Positions 54,483-62,864 are shown, counted from the first letter of the stretch. The stretch: DNA of 64,000 bases from Flavobacterium limnophilum (GCF_027111315.2 NZ_CP114289.2:3720001-3784000), one strand, 5' to 3'. Translations and numbers: made by a program. Notes: generated by a model not told the origin, from the sequence alone.

Positions 54483-54992
54483 ATGAATCCAAAACATCCA
54501 TCCGAATCCTTGACCATATTGACTGATTTGGTTTTGCCAAGCGAAACCAATGCCTTGAACAATCTTTTTGGCGGCGAATTATTGGCCCGAATGGATCGTG
54601 CGGCCAGCATTTCGGCAGGAAGACATTCCCGAAAAATTGCCGTGACCGTTTCGGTAAACCACGTGGCTTTCAACAAGGCTATTCCCCTGGGAAGCGTTGT
54701 TATCATTGAGGCAAAAGTGTCCAGGGCGTTCAAGACTTCAATGGAAATCTACCTTGACGTTTGGATCGAAGACCGTGAATCGGGCCAAAGAACCAAATCG
54801 AACGAAGCCATTTATACTTTCGTGGCGGTAGATGAATCCGGAAAACCCGTTGAAGTACCGCATATTATTCCCGTTAGCAAACTCGAAAAACACCGTTATG
54901 ATGATGCCTTGAGAAGAAAACAATTGAGTTTGGTCTTGGCTGGAAAATTGAATCCTCACGATGCCACGGAATTGAAGGCGTTGTTTGTATAG
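54483..54992 (+). CDS. Acyl-CoA thioesterase, hotdog fold
   Basis: A 169-residue cytoplasmic hydrolase of acyl-CoA esters (YciA/BACH-like). Landmarks: ALNNLFGGELLARMDRAASI with the catalytic Asp in RMD, then VTVSVNHVAFNKAIPLG and SNEAIYTFVAVDE. The C-terminus LNPHDATELKALFV is notable because its coding DNA is partly copied twice downstream, after each toxin-antitoxin cassette. Confidence 0.92.
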   Translation: MNPKHPSESLTILTDLVLPSETNALNNLFGGELLARMDRAASISAGRHSRKIAVTVSVNHVAFNKAIPLGSVVIIEAKVSRAFKTSMEIYLDVWIEDRESGQRTKSNEAIYTFVAVDESGKPVEVPHIIPVSKLEKHRYDDALRRKQLSLVLAGKLNPHDATELKALFV

Positions 54993-55069
54993 AACAAACC
55001 ATTTTTACGACTTTCTAAAAATTCGAGAAAAATTAACAAAAACACATCCTTTATTGTTCCATAATTAGT

Positions 55070-55077
55070 TAACTTTG
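55070..55077 (+). promoter_or_regulatory. -7 promoter element of the higBA-like pair, leaderless
   Basis: TAACTTTG, an exact TAnnTTTG match, whose G lies five bases before the A of the toxin ATG: the same geometry as at holB and at the second mntA. Confidence 0.48.
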
Positions 55078-55081
55078 CTTG

Positions 55082-55419
55082 ATGGAAAAAATTAGACAAA
55101 TTCATTTTTACAAGAACCACTTCGAGGATTTCTTTGAAAAACAAACCGAAAAAGTGAAAGATAAAATTGATGAAGTCCTTTTTTAATAACTGTAATTGAA
55201 AGAGTTCCCAGAAAATTCCTGAAACACATAGAGGGGACCAATGGTCTTTATGAAGTTAGAGTAGAATTTGGCAGCAATATTTATAGAATATTTTGCTGTT
55301 TTGACGACGGACGCTTGGTGGTATTGTTTAACGGTTTTCAAAAGAAAACACAAAAGACACCAAAATCTGAAATTGACAAAGCAGAAAAATTAAAAAACGA
55401 GTATTTTAATGAAAAATAA
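55082..55419 (+). pseudogene. HigB/RelE-type toxin gene, frameshifted
   Basis: The first 33 codons (MEKIRQIHFYKNHFEDFF onward) are open, then hit a stop after a run of six T at 55179-55184. Adding one T restores a continuous HigB/phage Gp49-like toxin: VIERVPRKFLKHIEGTNGLY, VEFGSNIYRIFCCFDD, then VVLFNGFQKKTQKTP, with the family's conserved Arg/Phe/Lys cluster. So a one-base loss in a homopolymer has broken it (or the sequence has an error there). Overlaps the antitoxin start by 11 bases, the normal toxin-first higBA order. Confidence 0.88.
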
Positions 55420-55723
55420 AATGGAAACAAAGATAAAAAACACCACAACATTCGAAGAACATTTGGACAAGCGTTATGGAGAAGTAGGCTCTATAAAACG
55501 TGCCGAATTTGAAATTAAAGCAAAAGCATTTTCAATTGGCGAAATGATTAAAGAAGAAAGGCTTCTCGCCCATTTAACTCAAGAACAACTTGCTGAAAAA
55601 ACAGGAACTAAAAAAAGTTTCATCTCTAGAATTGAAAACGGACATAGCGATATACAACTTTCAACATTGTATAAACTTTTAGAAATTGGTCTTGGAAAAA
55701 AAGTGACTTTTTCTCTTAAATAA
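55409..55723 (+). CDS. higA: HigA-type antitoxin, XRE family helix-turn-helix
   Basis: A 104-residue antitoxin. The N-terminal half contacts the toxin. The C-terminal half is an XRE/Cro helix-turn-helix ([20 protein letters not shown], then [14 protein letters not shown]). Overlaps the broken toxin gene by 11 bases. It is intact, so a toxin-less antitoxin may persist. Followed by a copy of the thioesterase gene's 3' end. Confidence 0.88.
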   Translation: MKNKMETKIKNTTTFEEHLDKRYGEVGSIKRAEFEIKAKAFSIGEMIKEERLLAHLTQEQLAEKTGTKKSFISRIENGHSDIQLSTLYKLLEIGLGKKVTFSLK

Positions 55724-55733
55724 ACATAGTTTA

Positions 55734-55808
55734 GAACAATTGAGTTCGCTCTTGGCTGGAAAAATAAAACCTGAAGAGGCTACGGAATTGAAGGCATTGT
55801 TTGTGTAG
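55734..55808 (+). repeat. Degenerate second copy of the thioesterase gene 3' end
   Basis: Matches 54918-54992. If translated it would read QLSSLLAGKIKPEEATELKALFV and end at the same stop position (compare QLSLVLAGKLNPHDATELKALFV of the gene). It is not preceded by the rest of the gene. It lies just after higA, so it bounds that cassette on the right as the real gene end bounds it on the left. Confidence 0.85.
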
Positions 55809-55845
55809 TGTCACTAAATTGAAATAGAATCTAACTTATTTTATG

Positions 55846-55853
55846 TATTTTTG
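55846..55853 (+). promoter_or_regulatory. -7 promoter element of mntA (first copy)
   Basis: TATTTTTG matches TAnnTTTG, 19 bases before the mntA ATG. A copy of this segment downstream has TG instead of TA at the key position. Confidence 0.4.
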
Positions 55854-55872
55854 ATAATACATTTTCACTAAA

Positions 55873-56172
55873 ATGAACCTAATAGAAAGACTAAATAAAG
55901 ACATCTTAACTTTATGCAAAACGCATAAGGTCAAATCTTTGTATGCTTTTGGGTCTGTTTTAACGGATAAATTTAACGCTGAAAGTGATGTCGATTTAAT
56001 TGTCGATTTTGAACCCATAGACGTTTTGGAATATGGCGACAATTATTATGATCTTAAATTTTCACTCGAAAATATTCTAAAAAGAAACGTTGATTTATTG
56101 GAAGAAAAAGCCATCAAAAACCCCTATTTTAGAAAAACAGTAAATCAAAATAAAAAATTGATTTATGTATAA
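55873..56172 (+). CDS. mntA: MntA-like nucleotidyltransferase antitoxin (first copy)
   Basis: A 99-residue minimal nucleotidyltransferase. The GSx10DxD signature is complete (Gly27-Ser28, Asp39, Asp41; block GSVLTDKFNAESDVDL). In known MntA-HepT systems it inactivates the HEPN toxin by adding AMP units to a tyrosine. Its stop overlaps the toxin start (ATGTATAA, 8 bases shared). The partner toxin gene here is broken. Confidence 0.87.
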   Translation: MNLIERLNKDILTLCKTHKVKSLYAFGSVLTDKFNAESDVDLIVDFEPIDVLEYGDNYYDLKFSLENILKRNVDLLEEKAIKNPYFRKTVNQNKKLIYV

Positions 56173-56504
56173 TACCATTAAAACTTGGCTTTATGATATT
56201 TTGAGTTCTATAAACGAAATTGAAAGCTATTTTGTTGATACTCCTAAAATTGTTTGAAGTATATCAAAATGATTTAAGAACCAAAAGAGCCATAGAACGA
56301 AATATCGAAATTATTGGCGAAGCAATGAGCCGAATTCTTAAAGAAGACAACCACATTCAAATTTCAAATTCCAGAAAAATTGTTGACGTTCGAAATCGAA
56401 TAATTCACGGTTACGATTCTGTTTCAGATGATGTAATTTGGGGAATTGTGATTAAAAACCTGCCCGTTTTGCAAAAAGAAGTGGAAGACTTGTTAGGAGA
56501 ATAA
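56165..56504 (+). pseudogene. hepT: HepT-like HEPN toxin gene, frameshifted
   Basis: Starts MYNTIKTWLYDILSSINEI and stops at 56255-56257. A +1 shift near 56251-56254 restores FEVYQNDLRTKRAIERN then NIEIIGEAMSRILKED and the RNase motif RNRIIHGY (R-x4-H-x-Y, intact). So the catalytic half survives but not in frame with the start. The downstream half overlaps the third copy of the thioesterase tail. Confidence 0.85.
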
Positions 56505-56545
56505 AACCCGAAGATGCCATGGAATTGAATGCGTTGTTTGTTTAA
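56490..56545 (+). repeat. Degenerate third copy of the thioesterase gene 3' end
   Basis: Aligns base for base, with one gap, to the last part of 55734-55808 (ATAAAACC-GAAGA-GCCA-GGAATTGAA-GC-TTGTTTG). It overlaps the hepT end by 15 bases and runs to TTTAA. Translated it would read RIKPEDAMELNALFV. Confidence 0.82.
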
Positions 56546-56576
56546 AAACCTTCAAATTAAATCACGGTTTAATTTA

Positions 56577-56636
56577 AAATAGAATCCAACTAATTTTATG
56601 TGTTTTTGATAATACATTTATCAAAAATGAACCTAG
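56577..56636 (+). repeat. Degenerate copy of the mntA promoter and start
   Basis: Matches 55822-55885: AATAGAATC-AACT-ATTTTATG-GTTTTTGATAATACATTT, then ATGAACCTAG. The -7 box has become TGTTTTTG and no mntA frame follows. So the mntA-hepT cassette is bracketed by direct repeats of about 150 bases made of thioesterase tail plus promoter. Confidence 0.83.
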
Positions 56637-56653
56637 TTGGTTTAGCTTGGTCA

Positions 56654-56752
56654 AGAGTATGGATAGAGTATGGATAGAGTATGGATGAAGCATATATATA
56701 GTAACTTTATAGTAACTTTATAGTAACTATATAGTAAGTGTATAGTAACCCT
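56654..56752 (+). repeat. Nine 11-bp iterons upstream of recA
   Basis: Three copies of AGAGTATGGAT (56654-56686), one degenerate 11-base spacer (56687-56697) and five copies of ATAGTAACTTT or close variants (56698-56752) form 99 bases with a strict 11-base period. Confidence 0.88.
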
Positions 56753-57361
56753 GCTATACTGCTTACCCAATAGTAAATAAAAGGAACTGCAAAAAAAATT
56801 CTTCGTTTATTGAAATGGTTTCGCTCAATTAAATTAGGAATTCTCGATGTGAATTGGCACAAATTCAACAGCCTAGCGCATCGCAATCCCCTCTACATCA
56901 AACACTTTTATTTGTTTCCAATCACGGATGTATACTCTGGTTCACAATCCATGTAAAGGATATCTTCTAAAAATCTAATATAAAATTTCACTGTGTTTTA
57001 TGCGGAATTGGTCGTTATTAAAATTCAATACATTTAAATTCAGAATAGTGACCAATAACCAATCTTTGCTTTATACTTCAAATAAGTAAACCAACGACCC
57101 ATGCAAAAATTTAATGAATTAATAAAAACAGCATCTTAATTTGCTTTTCAAGTGTTTGAAATTAGTACTGGGAAAGAAAGTATTGAAATTCAATTCCTTT
57201 TTAAAACGCTAAAATATTCCTGTTGTAACTTCCAAAAAAAGAAGTATTTTTACAAAAAGATAAGTACCAAAAATAAATGAAACGCCCAATGCAATTACCA
57301 TCGAAAACGGCAATATTTTTAGGCGTTCCATCCTCCGATAAAAAACAATTATTATAAACAG
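56753..57361. other. Gene-free stretch upstream of recA
   Basis: No supportable gene. A short broken frame near 57,100 (MQKFNELIKTAS then stop) resembles nothing I recognise. No exact TAnnTTTG close to recA; TATTTTTA at about 57,314 is the nearest. No SOS-type palindrome is evident. Confidence 0.5.
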
Positions 57362-58378
57362 ATGAAAGAAAAGATGAGTTCAGAAAAAGAAGCCAAATTA
57401 AAAGCACTACAACTTACCCTTGATAAACTGGATAAAACCTACGGAAAAGGCACCGTAATGAAAATGGGCGACAAAGCCATTGTGGAAGTGGAAACCATTT
57501 CTTCTGGATCTTTGGGAATTGATTTGGCCTTGGGAGTTGGCGGTTATCCTAGAGGAAGAGTGATCGAAATATACGGTCCAGAATCATCTGGAAAAACAAC
57601 TTTAACTTTGCACGCCATTGCCGAAGCCCAAAAAGCCGGAGGAATCGCTGCTTTTATAGATGCAGAACACGCTTTCGACAGAAATTATGCCGAAAAATTG
57701 GGTGTTGACATCGAAAACTTGATCATATCTCAACCGGACAACGGGGAACAAGCTTTGGAAATTGCCGAAAACTTGATTCGTTCTGGCGCGATTGACATTG
57801 TCGTAATTGACTCGGTTGCTGCTTTGACTCCAAAAAGTGAAATCGAAGGCGAAATGGGAGATTCCAAAATGGGTCTTCACGCTCGTTTAATGTCCCAAGC
57901 CTTGAGAAAATTGACAGGAACCATCAGCAAAACCAACTGTACGGTTTTCTTCATCAACCAGTTGAGAGAGAAAATTGGCGTAATGTTCGGAAATCCAGAA
58001 ACGACTACGGGTGGAAATGCCTTGAAATTTTACGCATCTGTTCGTTTGGACATTCGTCGTTCCACACAAATCAAGGATGGCGAAAACGTATTGGGTAACA
58101 GAACGAAAGTTAAAGTGGTGAAAAACAAAGTAGCCCCGCCTTTCAAAACTGCAGAATTTGACATAATGTACGGCGAAGGAATCTCTAAAACAGGAGAAAT
58201 TCTGGATTTGGCCGTTGAATTTGAAATCATCAAAAAAGCGGGTTCTTGGTTCAGTTATGGTGAAACAAAATTAGGACAAGGTCGTGATGCTGTCAAATCA
58301 TTAATCAAGGACAATCCTGAATTGGCCGACGAATTGGAAGAAAAAATCAAGGCCAAGATCAAGGAAAATAATGCTTAA
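57362..58378 (+). CDS. recA: Recombinase RecA
   Basis: DNA strand-exchange protein and SOS coprotease. 338 residues. Walker A GPESSGKT at about 72-79; the family block VVIDSVAAL; loop 1 around [20 protein letters not shown]; signature [36 protein letters not shown]. Lys/Glu-rich C-terminus. The ATG at 57362 ([13 protein letters not shown]) or the ATG at 57374 (MSSEKEAKL) can be the start; the latter is common in relatives. Monocistronic: a strong terminator follows. Confidence 0.98.
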   Translation: MKEKMSSEKEAKLKALQLTLDKLDKTYGKGTVMKMGDKAIVEVETISSGSLGIDLALGVGGYPRGRVIEIYGPESSGKTTLTLHAIAEAQKAGGIAAFIDAEHAFDRNYAEKLGVDIENLIISQPDNGEQALEIAENLIRSGAIDIVVIDSVAALTPKSEIEGEMGDSKMGLHARLMSQALRKLTGTISKTNCTVFFINQLREKIGVMFGNPETTTGGNALKFYASVRLDIRRSTQIKDGENVLGNRTKVKVVKNKVAPPFKTAEFDIMYGEGISKTGEILDLAVEFEIIKKAGSWFSYGETKLGQGRDAVKSLIKDNPELADELEEKIKAKIKENNA

Positions 58379-58396
58379 TATTTTAAGGAAAATAGT

Positions 58397-58430
58397 AAAT
58401 GCCCAAACGGTTCGTTTGGGCATTTTTTTT
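58397..58430 (+). terminator. Intrinsic terminator of recA
   Basis: Stem AAATGCCCAAACG (58397-58409), loop GTT, matching arm to 58425, then a run of T. It lies 18 bases after the recA stop. Confidence 0.93.
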
Positions 58431-58541
58431 AGAATGAAAAACAAAAAATTGTTATTATACGCAACCTTTTTCAAACAACGCACTCTATACTAAAAAAGCT
58501 CTTGTTGAGTAAAAAATTTAGTAACCCTTAAATCAAAAAAA

Positions 58542-58952
58542 ATGAAAAAAATCGTATTATTTGTAATTCTAATTACCTCTTTTTTAGGTTGTAGTCTTGA
58601 TAATGACAATCCGACTTATACTTATGAAGTTCTTCCTGTTGATAGCTATGTTGTGCCTGCTAGTTTTACTTTAGGAAAAACCTATGAAATAAAATTGAAG
58701 TACCAAAAACCTAGTTCCTGTCATATTTATCAAGGAATTTATTATGACAAAGACTTAAACACCAGAACAATTGCCATTCAAACTGCCGTACAAAACAATC
58801 AGGTTTGTACAGCAGATGTTCCTCCTATCTCAGAAGTTTCATTTAACTTTATAGTCAACAATACTGGCTCCTATATCTTTAAATTTTACAAAGGTAAAGA
58901 TGCTAAAGGAGAAAATATTTTTGAAGAAGTCGAGATTCCTGTAGTTGAGTAA
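58542..58952 (+). CDS. Small lipoprotein of unknown function
   Basis: A 136-residue lipoprotein (MKKIVLFVILITSFLGC, lipidated Cys17). The mature part is beta-rich with two cysteines (about 60 and 89, in SSCHIY and QVCTAD) that may pair. Not recognised further. It lies 12 bases upstream of the ECF sigma gene, so it is probably in one transcript with the sigma/anti-sigma pair. It could be part of an envelope sensing unit; that is inference. Confidence 0.75.
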   Translation: MKKIVLFVILITSFLGCSLDNDNPTYTYEVLPVDSYVVPASFTLGKTYEIKLKYQKPSSCHIYQGIYYDKDLNTRTIAIQTAVQNNQVCTADVPPISEVSFNFIVNNTGSYIFKFYKGKDAKGENIFEEVEIPVVE

Positions 58953-58964
58953 AACAAAAAATCT

Positions 58965-59507
58965 GTGGTATTAGAAAAGCTAATTAGCGAATGTCAAAAA
59001 AACCAACCCAAAGCTCAAGAACAATTGTATCGATTGTTTGAAAAAAAGTTTTTTGGGTTGTGCTTGAAATATTCCTCTAGTTATGCTGATGCCCAAGACA
59101 ATTTTCAAGAAGGATTCTTGATTATATTTCGAAAAATAAATCAATACAGCGGAAAAGGCTCTTTTGAAGGCTGGGCAAAAAGAATACTGATCAATAACGC
59201 ACTCCAAAAATACAAAGGAGTGCGTTTTATGGAAGTATTAACCGATAATATCCCTGATGTTGATATAGAAATTGATGAAGAAGAACTATCGCTAGACTAT
59301 TTAATGCAAATTATTCAGGAACTCCCCGATCAGTACCGAATTGTTTTTAGTTTGTATGTCTTGGATGATTATTCGCATCAAGAAATTAGCGAAATGCTCT
59401 CCATTTCTACTGGTACCACTAAATCGAATTTGCACAGGGCAAGGCTACTCTTGAAGGAAAAAATTGAAAAAAAAACAGTGACGAATCTAAAAAAATCGGC
59501 AAAATGA
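58965..59507 (+). CDS. ECF-type RNA polymerase sigma factor
   Basis: A 180-residue sigma-70 family factor with only regions 2 and 4. Region 2: about 14-82 (FEKKFFGLCLKYSSSYADAQ, then DNFQEGFLIIF). Region 4: about 125-170 (LPDQYRIVFSLYVLDDYSHQ, then EISEMLSISTGTTKSNLHRA). The start is GTG at 58965; no ATG fits. It overlaps the next gene by four bases, a typical sigma/anti-sigma pair. Looks like the Bacteroidota ECF21 type. Confidence 0.93.
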   Translation: MVLEKLISECQKNQPKAQEQLYRLFEKKFFGLCLKYSSSYADAQDNFQEGFLIIFRKINQYSGKGSFEGWAKRILINNALQKYKGVRFMEVLTDNIPDVDIEIDEEELSLDYLMQIIQELPDQYRIVFSLYVLDDYSHQEISEMLSISTGTTKSNLHRARLLLKEKIEKKTVTNLKKSAK

Positions 59508-60928
59508 AAGAGAAAAAAAATATAGACCGATTATTTCAAGAAAAATTAAGGGACTTTGAAGCGACTCCAGACAATCAAGTTTGGCTCAATATCGAAGCGG
59601 AATTAAAAAAGGATAAAAAACGCAGAGTAATTCCGTTATGGTTAAGATACTCGGGAATAGCTGCCGCATTTTTACTTGGTTTATTCATTTTGAACACCAA
59701 TCAAACTTTTTATCCAAAAACAGAAAACCGTATTGTTTTAGACTCTAAAATTTTGAAAGATTCATCTAATAAAAAGCCTATTTATCCCAAAAACAATTCA
59801 AAAAAAAACCAAATTGTTAGCAATTCTAAAGACAAGTACAAAAAAGAAATAATTAATAATAGTTTTTCAAAATCCATTACAAAAGATGAAAAAAACATTA
59901 ACCCTTATGGCTCCTCAAAAGTCCTTGTTTACCAGAAAAAGAATCCTAATAATGCTGAAGTTTTTCTACCAAAAAGTAATTTGTCGTTAAATCAATCGGT
60001 AACAAATGAAAACAATAAAAATCACTCATTAAATGCGGAGAAAAACGGCGTTGTAAATTCAAATGCTTTAGCGAACGCACCAAATCAAACCACAGAAAAA
60101 AAGGATTTCAAAGAGGAAAAAGATTCTAAAAAGTCATTATCTATTGATCCAAAATCGCCAAACGAACTAGAAGAGATTTTAAAAGCCAAATCAGATCAAA
60201 AAAAGGCTGTGGCATCCAATTCTAAAAACAAATGGCAAATCGCTCCCAACGTTGCCCCAGTGTACCTGAATGCCAATTCAGGCGGCTCCCCTATTGATGA
60301 ACAACTATCCGATTATGAAAAAGAATCAGAGAACAACGTTAGTTTTGGTCTAGGCATACGATACGCCGTCAGCAATAAAATAGCGATTAGAACTGGAGTC
60401 AATAAAGTAGTTTTAAGCTACAACAACAGTAACGTGTTGTATTCCACAGGATTGACGGCCAACAACTTGAAAAATATCCAATATCCTTCAGACAATGTGG
60501 TTAAACTTGTAAATCAAGCCAATTACAGTTCATCACCAACATTTGAAAAAGAGATTCAAAAGACAAATACGGGCACTTTAAACCAAAAAATGGGCTATTA
60601 TGAACTGCCGATGGAAGTTTCTTATGCCGTTTTAGACAAAAAATTTGGAATAAATCTAATTGGAGGATTCAGCACTTTGTTCCTGAATGAGAACACAATT
60701 TCATTGGTATCGCCCCAATCAAACATTGAACTTGGCGAAGCAAAAAACTTGAGTCAAGTCCATTTTAGCACCAATGTAGGTTTAGGATTCAAATACCAGA
60801 TTCTAAAATCTTTCCAAATTAATGTGGAGCCAATGGTTAAATACCAATTGAACACCTTTTCAAATAACTCGGGTGACTTTAAACCGCTATTTATCGGATT
60901 GTATTCTGGTGTCAGTTATGGCTTTTAA
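59504..60928 (+). CDS. Probable dual-membrane-spanning anti-sigma factor (Dma-like)
   Basis: A 474-residue protein. A cytosolic N-terminus (1-45, DRLFQEKLRDFEATPDNQVW) resembles an anti-sigma domain. One inner-membrane helix follows at about 46-63 (LRYSGIAAAFLLGLFIL). Then comes a Lys/Asn/Ser-rich linker of about 180 residues and a C-terminal outer-membrane barrel (about 245-474) of alternating strands ending in a terminal Phe (SGVSYGF). This matches the Dma1/Das1 systems of Bacteroides thetaiotaomicron, where the anti-sigma spans both membranes and controls envelope state and vesiculation. The start overlaps the sigma stop by four bases. The signal sensed is unknown. Confidence 0.78.
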   Translation: MKEKKNIDRLFQEKLRDFEATPDNQVWLNIEAELKKDKKRRVIPLWLRYSGIAAAFLLGLFILNTNQTFYPKTENRIVLDSKILKDSSNKKPIYPKNNSKKNQIVSNSKDKYKKEIINNSFSKSITKDEKNINPYGSSKVLVYQKKNPNNAEVFLPKSNLSLNQSVTNENNKNHSLNAEKNGVVNSNALANAPNQTTEKKDFKEEKDSKKSLSIDPKSPNELEEILKAKSDQKKAVASNSKNKWQIAPNVAPVYLNANSGGSPIDEQLSDYEKESENNVSFGLGIRYAVSNKIAIRTGVNKVVLSYNNSNVLYSTGLTANNLKNIQYPSDNVVKLVNQANYSSSPTFEKEIQKTNTGTLNQKMGYYELPMEVSYAVLDKKFGINLIGGFSTLFLNENTISLVSPQSNIELGEAKNLSQVHFSTNVGLGFKYQILKSFQINVEPMVKYQLNTFSNNSGDFKPLFIGLYSGVSYGF

Positions 60929-60973
60929 TTGGGATCTAAACCTGATTTACCGTTTATCGAAATGATTATTTAG

Positions 60974-61720
60974 CTACTTTTTCTTTTGAAACTCTACTAA
61001 TTGTTGGTGGATTATTTTCCAGCATTGCTCTTTAAGACTGTTTTTGTCTGCCATTACTTTTCCTTCCGTTTCGATAAAAGAATGCACTTTTACCCTCATC
61101 AAACCGGGACTTCCACTATGAAAAGTAAAGGAAAAACGTTCTTTATTGTCTCCAAAAGTCATTGGAACAATAGGCAATTGGTGATCAATGGCCAATCGGA
61201 AGGCACCATCCTTGAAATGATCTAAAAGTATCGATTCGTCATCAGGAACGCCCCCTTCGGGAAAAATACAAATGCTGAGCCCTTGATTGATTCTTTTTTG
61301 GGCATGTTCAAAAACACTATGCTTACTTCTGGAACTGGATCTATCCACCAAAATACAAGTGCGTTTGTAGAAAAATCCAAACAAGGGAATTTTGACCAAC
61401 TCTTTTTTACCAACAAAAACAAAGGGTTTGGGTATCGTGACCAGCATCAACATTATGTCAATCATCGAAGTGTGATTGGCGATAAGCATATAGCTTTTGT
61501 CTTTGTCTAATTCCTGTTCCTTTTCGATTTTATAGTAAAATCCCATCCCGAAAAGAATGAATTTTGCCCAAATTCTCGCCATTTTAAAGAAATAAGGATA
61601 GCCGCTTTCGGTCAAAATAGACAACACCAAAAAGGGAAGCATAACCAAAATTGGAATGGTCATCAAAACGTAAAACCAAACCCGCCAAAGCCACCAAAAA
61701 ATAATTTTTATTCCTCTCAT
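60974..61720 (-). CDS. 1-acyl-sn-glycerol-3-phosphate acyltransferase (PlsC family), second copy
   Basis: A 248-residue membrane acyltransferase. The NHTSMID block gives His83 and Asp88. The FPEG block (CIFPEGGVPDD) lacks the usual TRS residues after it. Two hydrophobic N-terminal segments (about 8-36). The ATG at 61720 (MRGIKIIF) was chosen because an upstream TTG at 61729 falls within the promoter element. It differs clearly from the paralogue at the window start and may act on other lysolipids. Divergent from trpS. Confidence 0.87.
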   Translation of the reverse strand: MRGIKIIFWWLWRVWFYVLMTIPILVMLPFLVLSILTESGYPYFFKMARIWAKFILFGMGFYYKIEKEQELDKDKSYMLIANHTSMIDIMLMLVTIPKPFVFVGKKELVKIPLFGFFYKRTCILVDRSSSRSKHSVFEHAQKRINQGLSICIFPEGGVPDDESILLDHFKDGAFRLAIDHQLPIVPMTFGDNKERFSFTFHSGSPGLMRVKVHSFIETEGKVMADKNSLKEQCWKIIHQQLVEFQKKK

Positions 61721-61726
61721 AGTTTT

Positions 61727-61734
61727 CAAAAGTA
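61727..61734 (-). promoter_or_regulatory. -7 promoter element of the second acyltransferase gene
   Basis: TACTTTTG on the minus strand, an exact match, with its G seven bases before the A of the ATG at 61720, so the transcript is nearly leaderless. Confidence 0.45.
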
Positions 61735-61765
61735 AGTAAAACTATGCTATTATTTATAAAAGCAT

Positions 61766-61773
61766 TAAATTTG
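61766..61773 (+). promoter_or_regulatory. -7 promoter element of trpS
   Basis: TAAATTTG, an exact match, 60 bases upstream of the trpS ATG. No suitable -33 TTG. Confidence 0.36.
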
Positions 61774-61833
61774 GAAACTTTTAAGAAATTAAAACAATAA
61801 TCTTTCTAACCTTCGCGGTCAATAAAATTTATA

Positions 61834-62805
61834 ATGGCAAAAATACTCACCGGCGTTCAAAGCACAGGAACACCACATTTAGGAAACTTACTTGGCGCAA
61901 TCATTCCCGCAATCGAATTATCCAATAACCCGGCAAACGAATCCTTTCTTTTCATTGCCGATTTGCATTCGATAACCCAAATAAAAGACGGAAAAACATT
62001 AAGAGAAAACACCTATAGCACAGCAGCAGCTTGGCTTGCCTGTGGTTTGGATGTGAACAAAGTAGTTTTTTACCGCCAGTCCGATGTGCCACAAACAGCC
62101 GAATTGTCTTGGTATTTGAGTTGTTTTTTCCCTTTCCAAAGATTGACATTGGCCCATTCGTTCAAAGACAAAGCCGATAGACTCGAAGACGTCAACGCAG
62201 GGTTATTTTCGTATCCAATGCTAATGGCTGCCGATATTTTGCTGTATGATGCGCAATTTGTTCCCGTTGGAAAAGACCAATTGCAACATTTGGAAATCAC
62301 GCGCGACGTGGCTTCTCGTTTCAATCATCAAATGGGGGAAACCTTCGTGCTTCCCGAAGCCAAAATTCAAGAAGACAGTATGTTGATTCCCGGAACCAAT
62401 GGCGGGAAAATGAGTAAATCGGCCAATAATATTATCAATATTTTCTTGAACGACAAAGCCTTGCGCAAACAAATAATGAGCATCGAAACCGACAGCACGC
62501 CACTCGAAGCTCCCAAAAATACAGATACTTGCAATTGTTTTGCGATCTATTCTTTGTTAGCCAATGAAGAGCAATTGGCACAAATGAGAGTCAATTATTT
62601 GGGTGGAAATTACGGTTACGGTCACGCCAAACAAGCCTTGTTTGAACTGATTGTAGAAAAATTCAAAACCGAAAGAGAGAAATACAATTACTACATCAAC
62701 AACCTCGAAGAAGTGGATGCTTTATTGAAAATTGGTGCCGAAAAAGCAGGAGTTGTTGCCAGTGGGGTTTTGGCCAGGGTAAGAGAAAAATTGGGGTTTG
62801 AGTAA
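61834..62805 (+). CDS. trpS: Tryptophan--tRNA ligase
   Basis: Class I aminoacyl-tRNA synthetase charging tRNA-Trp. HIGH-like motif TPHLGNLLG (His15) and KMSKS at 192-196 (GGKMSKSANN). The block ADLHSITQ and LSWYLSCFFPFQRL are typical. 323 residues, normal. Its own promoter element lies in the divergent region shared with the acyltransferase. Confidence 0.97.
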   Translation: MAKILTGVQSTGTPHLGNLLGAIIPAIELSNNPANESFLFIADLHSITQIKDGKTLRENTYSTAAAWLACGLDVNKVVFYRQSDVPQTAELSWYLSCFFPFQRLTLAHSFKDKADRLEDVNAGLFSYPMLMAADILLYDAQFVPVGKDQLQHLEITRDVASRFNHQMGETFVLPEAKIQEDSMLIPGTNGGKMSKSANNIINIFLNDKALRKQIMSIETDSTPLEAPKNTDTCNCFAIYSLLANEEQLAQMRVNYLGGNYGYGHAKQALFELIVEKFKTEREKYNYYINNLEEVDALLKIGAEKAGVVASGVLARVREKLGFE

Positions 62806-62852
62806 ATCGACAGAAAAGTTATCAGTCTCATTCTAAATACGATAAAAAAGCA

Positions 62853-62860
62853 TAAATTTG
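62853..62860 (+). promoter_or_regulatory. -7 promoter element of mntA (second copy), leaderless
   Basis: TAAATTTG, an exact match, with its G five bases before the A of the mntA ATG. Confidence 0.48.
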
Positions 62861-62864
62861 CAAG

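Noticed and set aside
57201..57407. A 68-codon minus-strand frame overlapping the recA start
   Set aside because: It overlaps a certain gene, has no recognisable domain and no promoter element.
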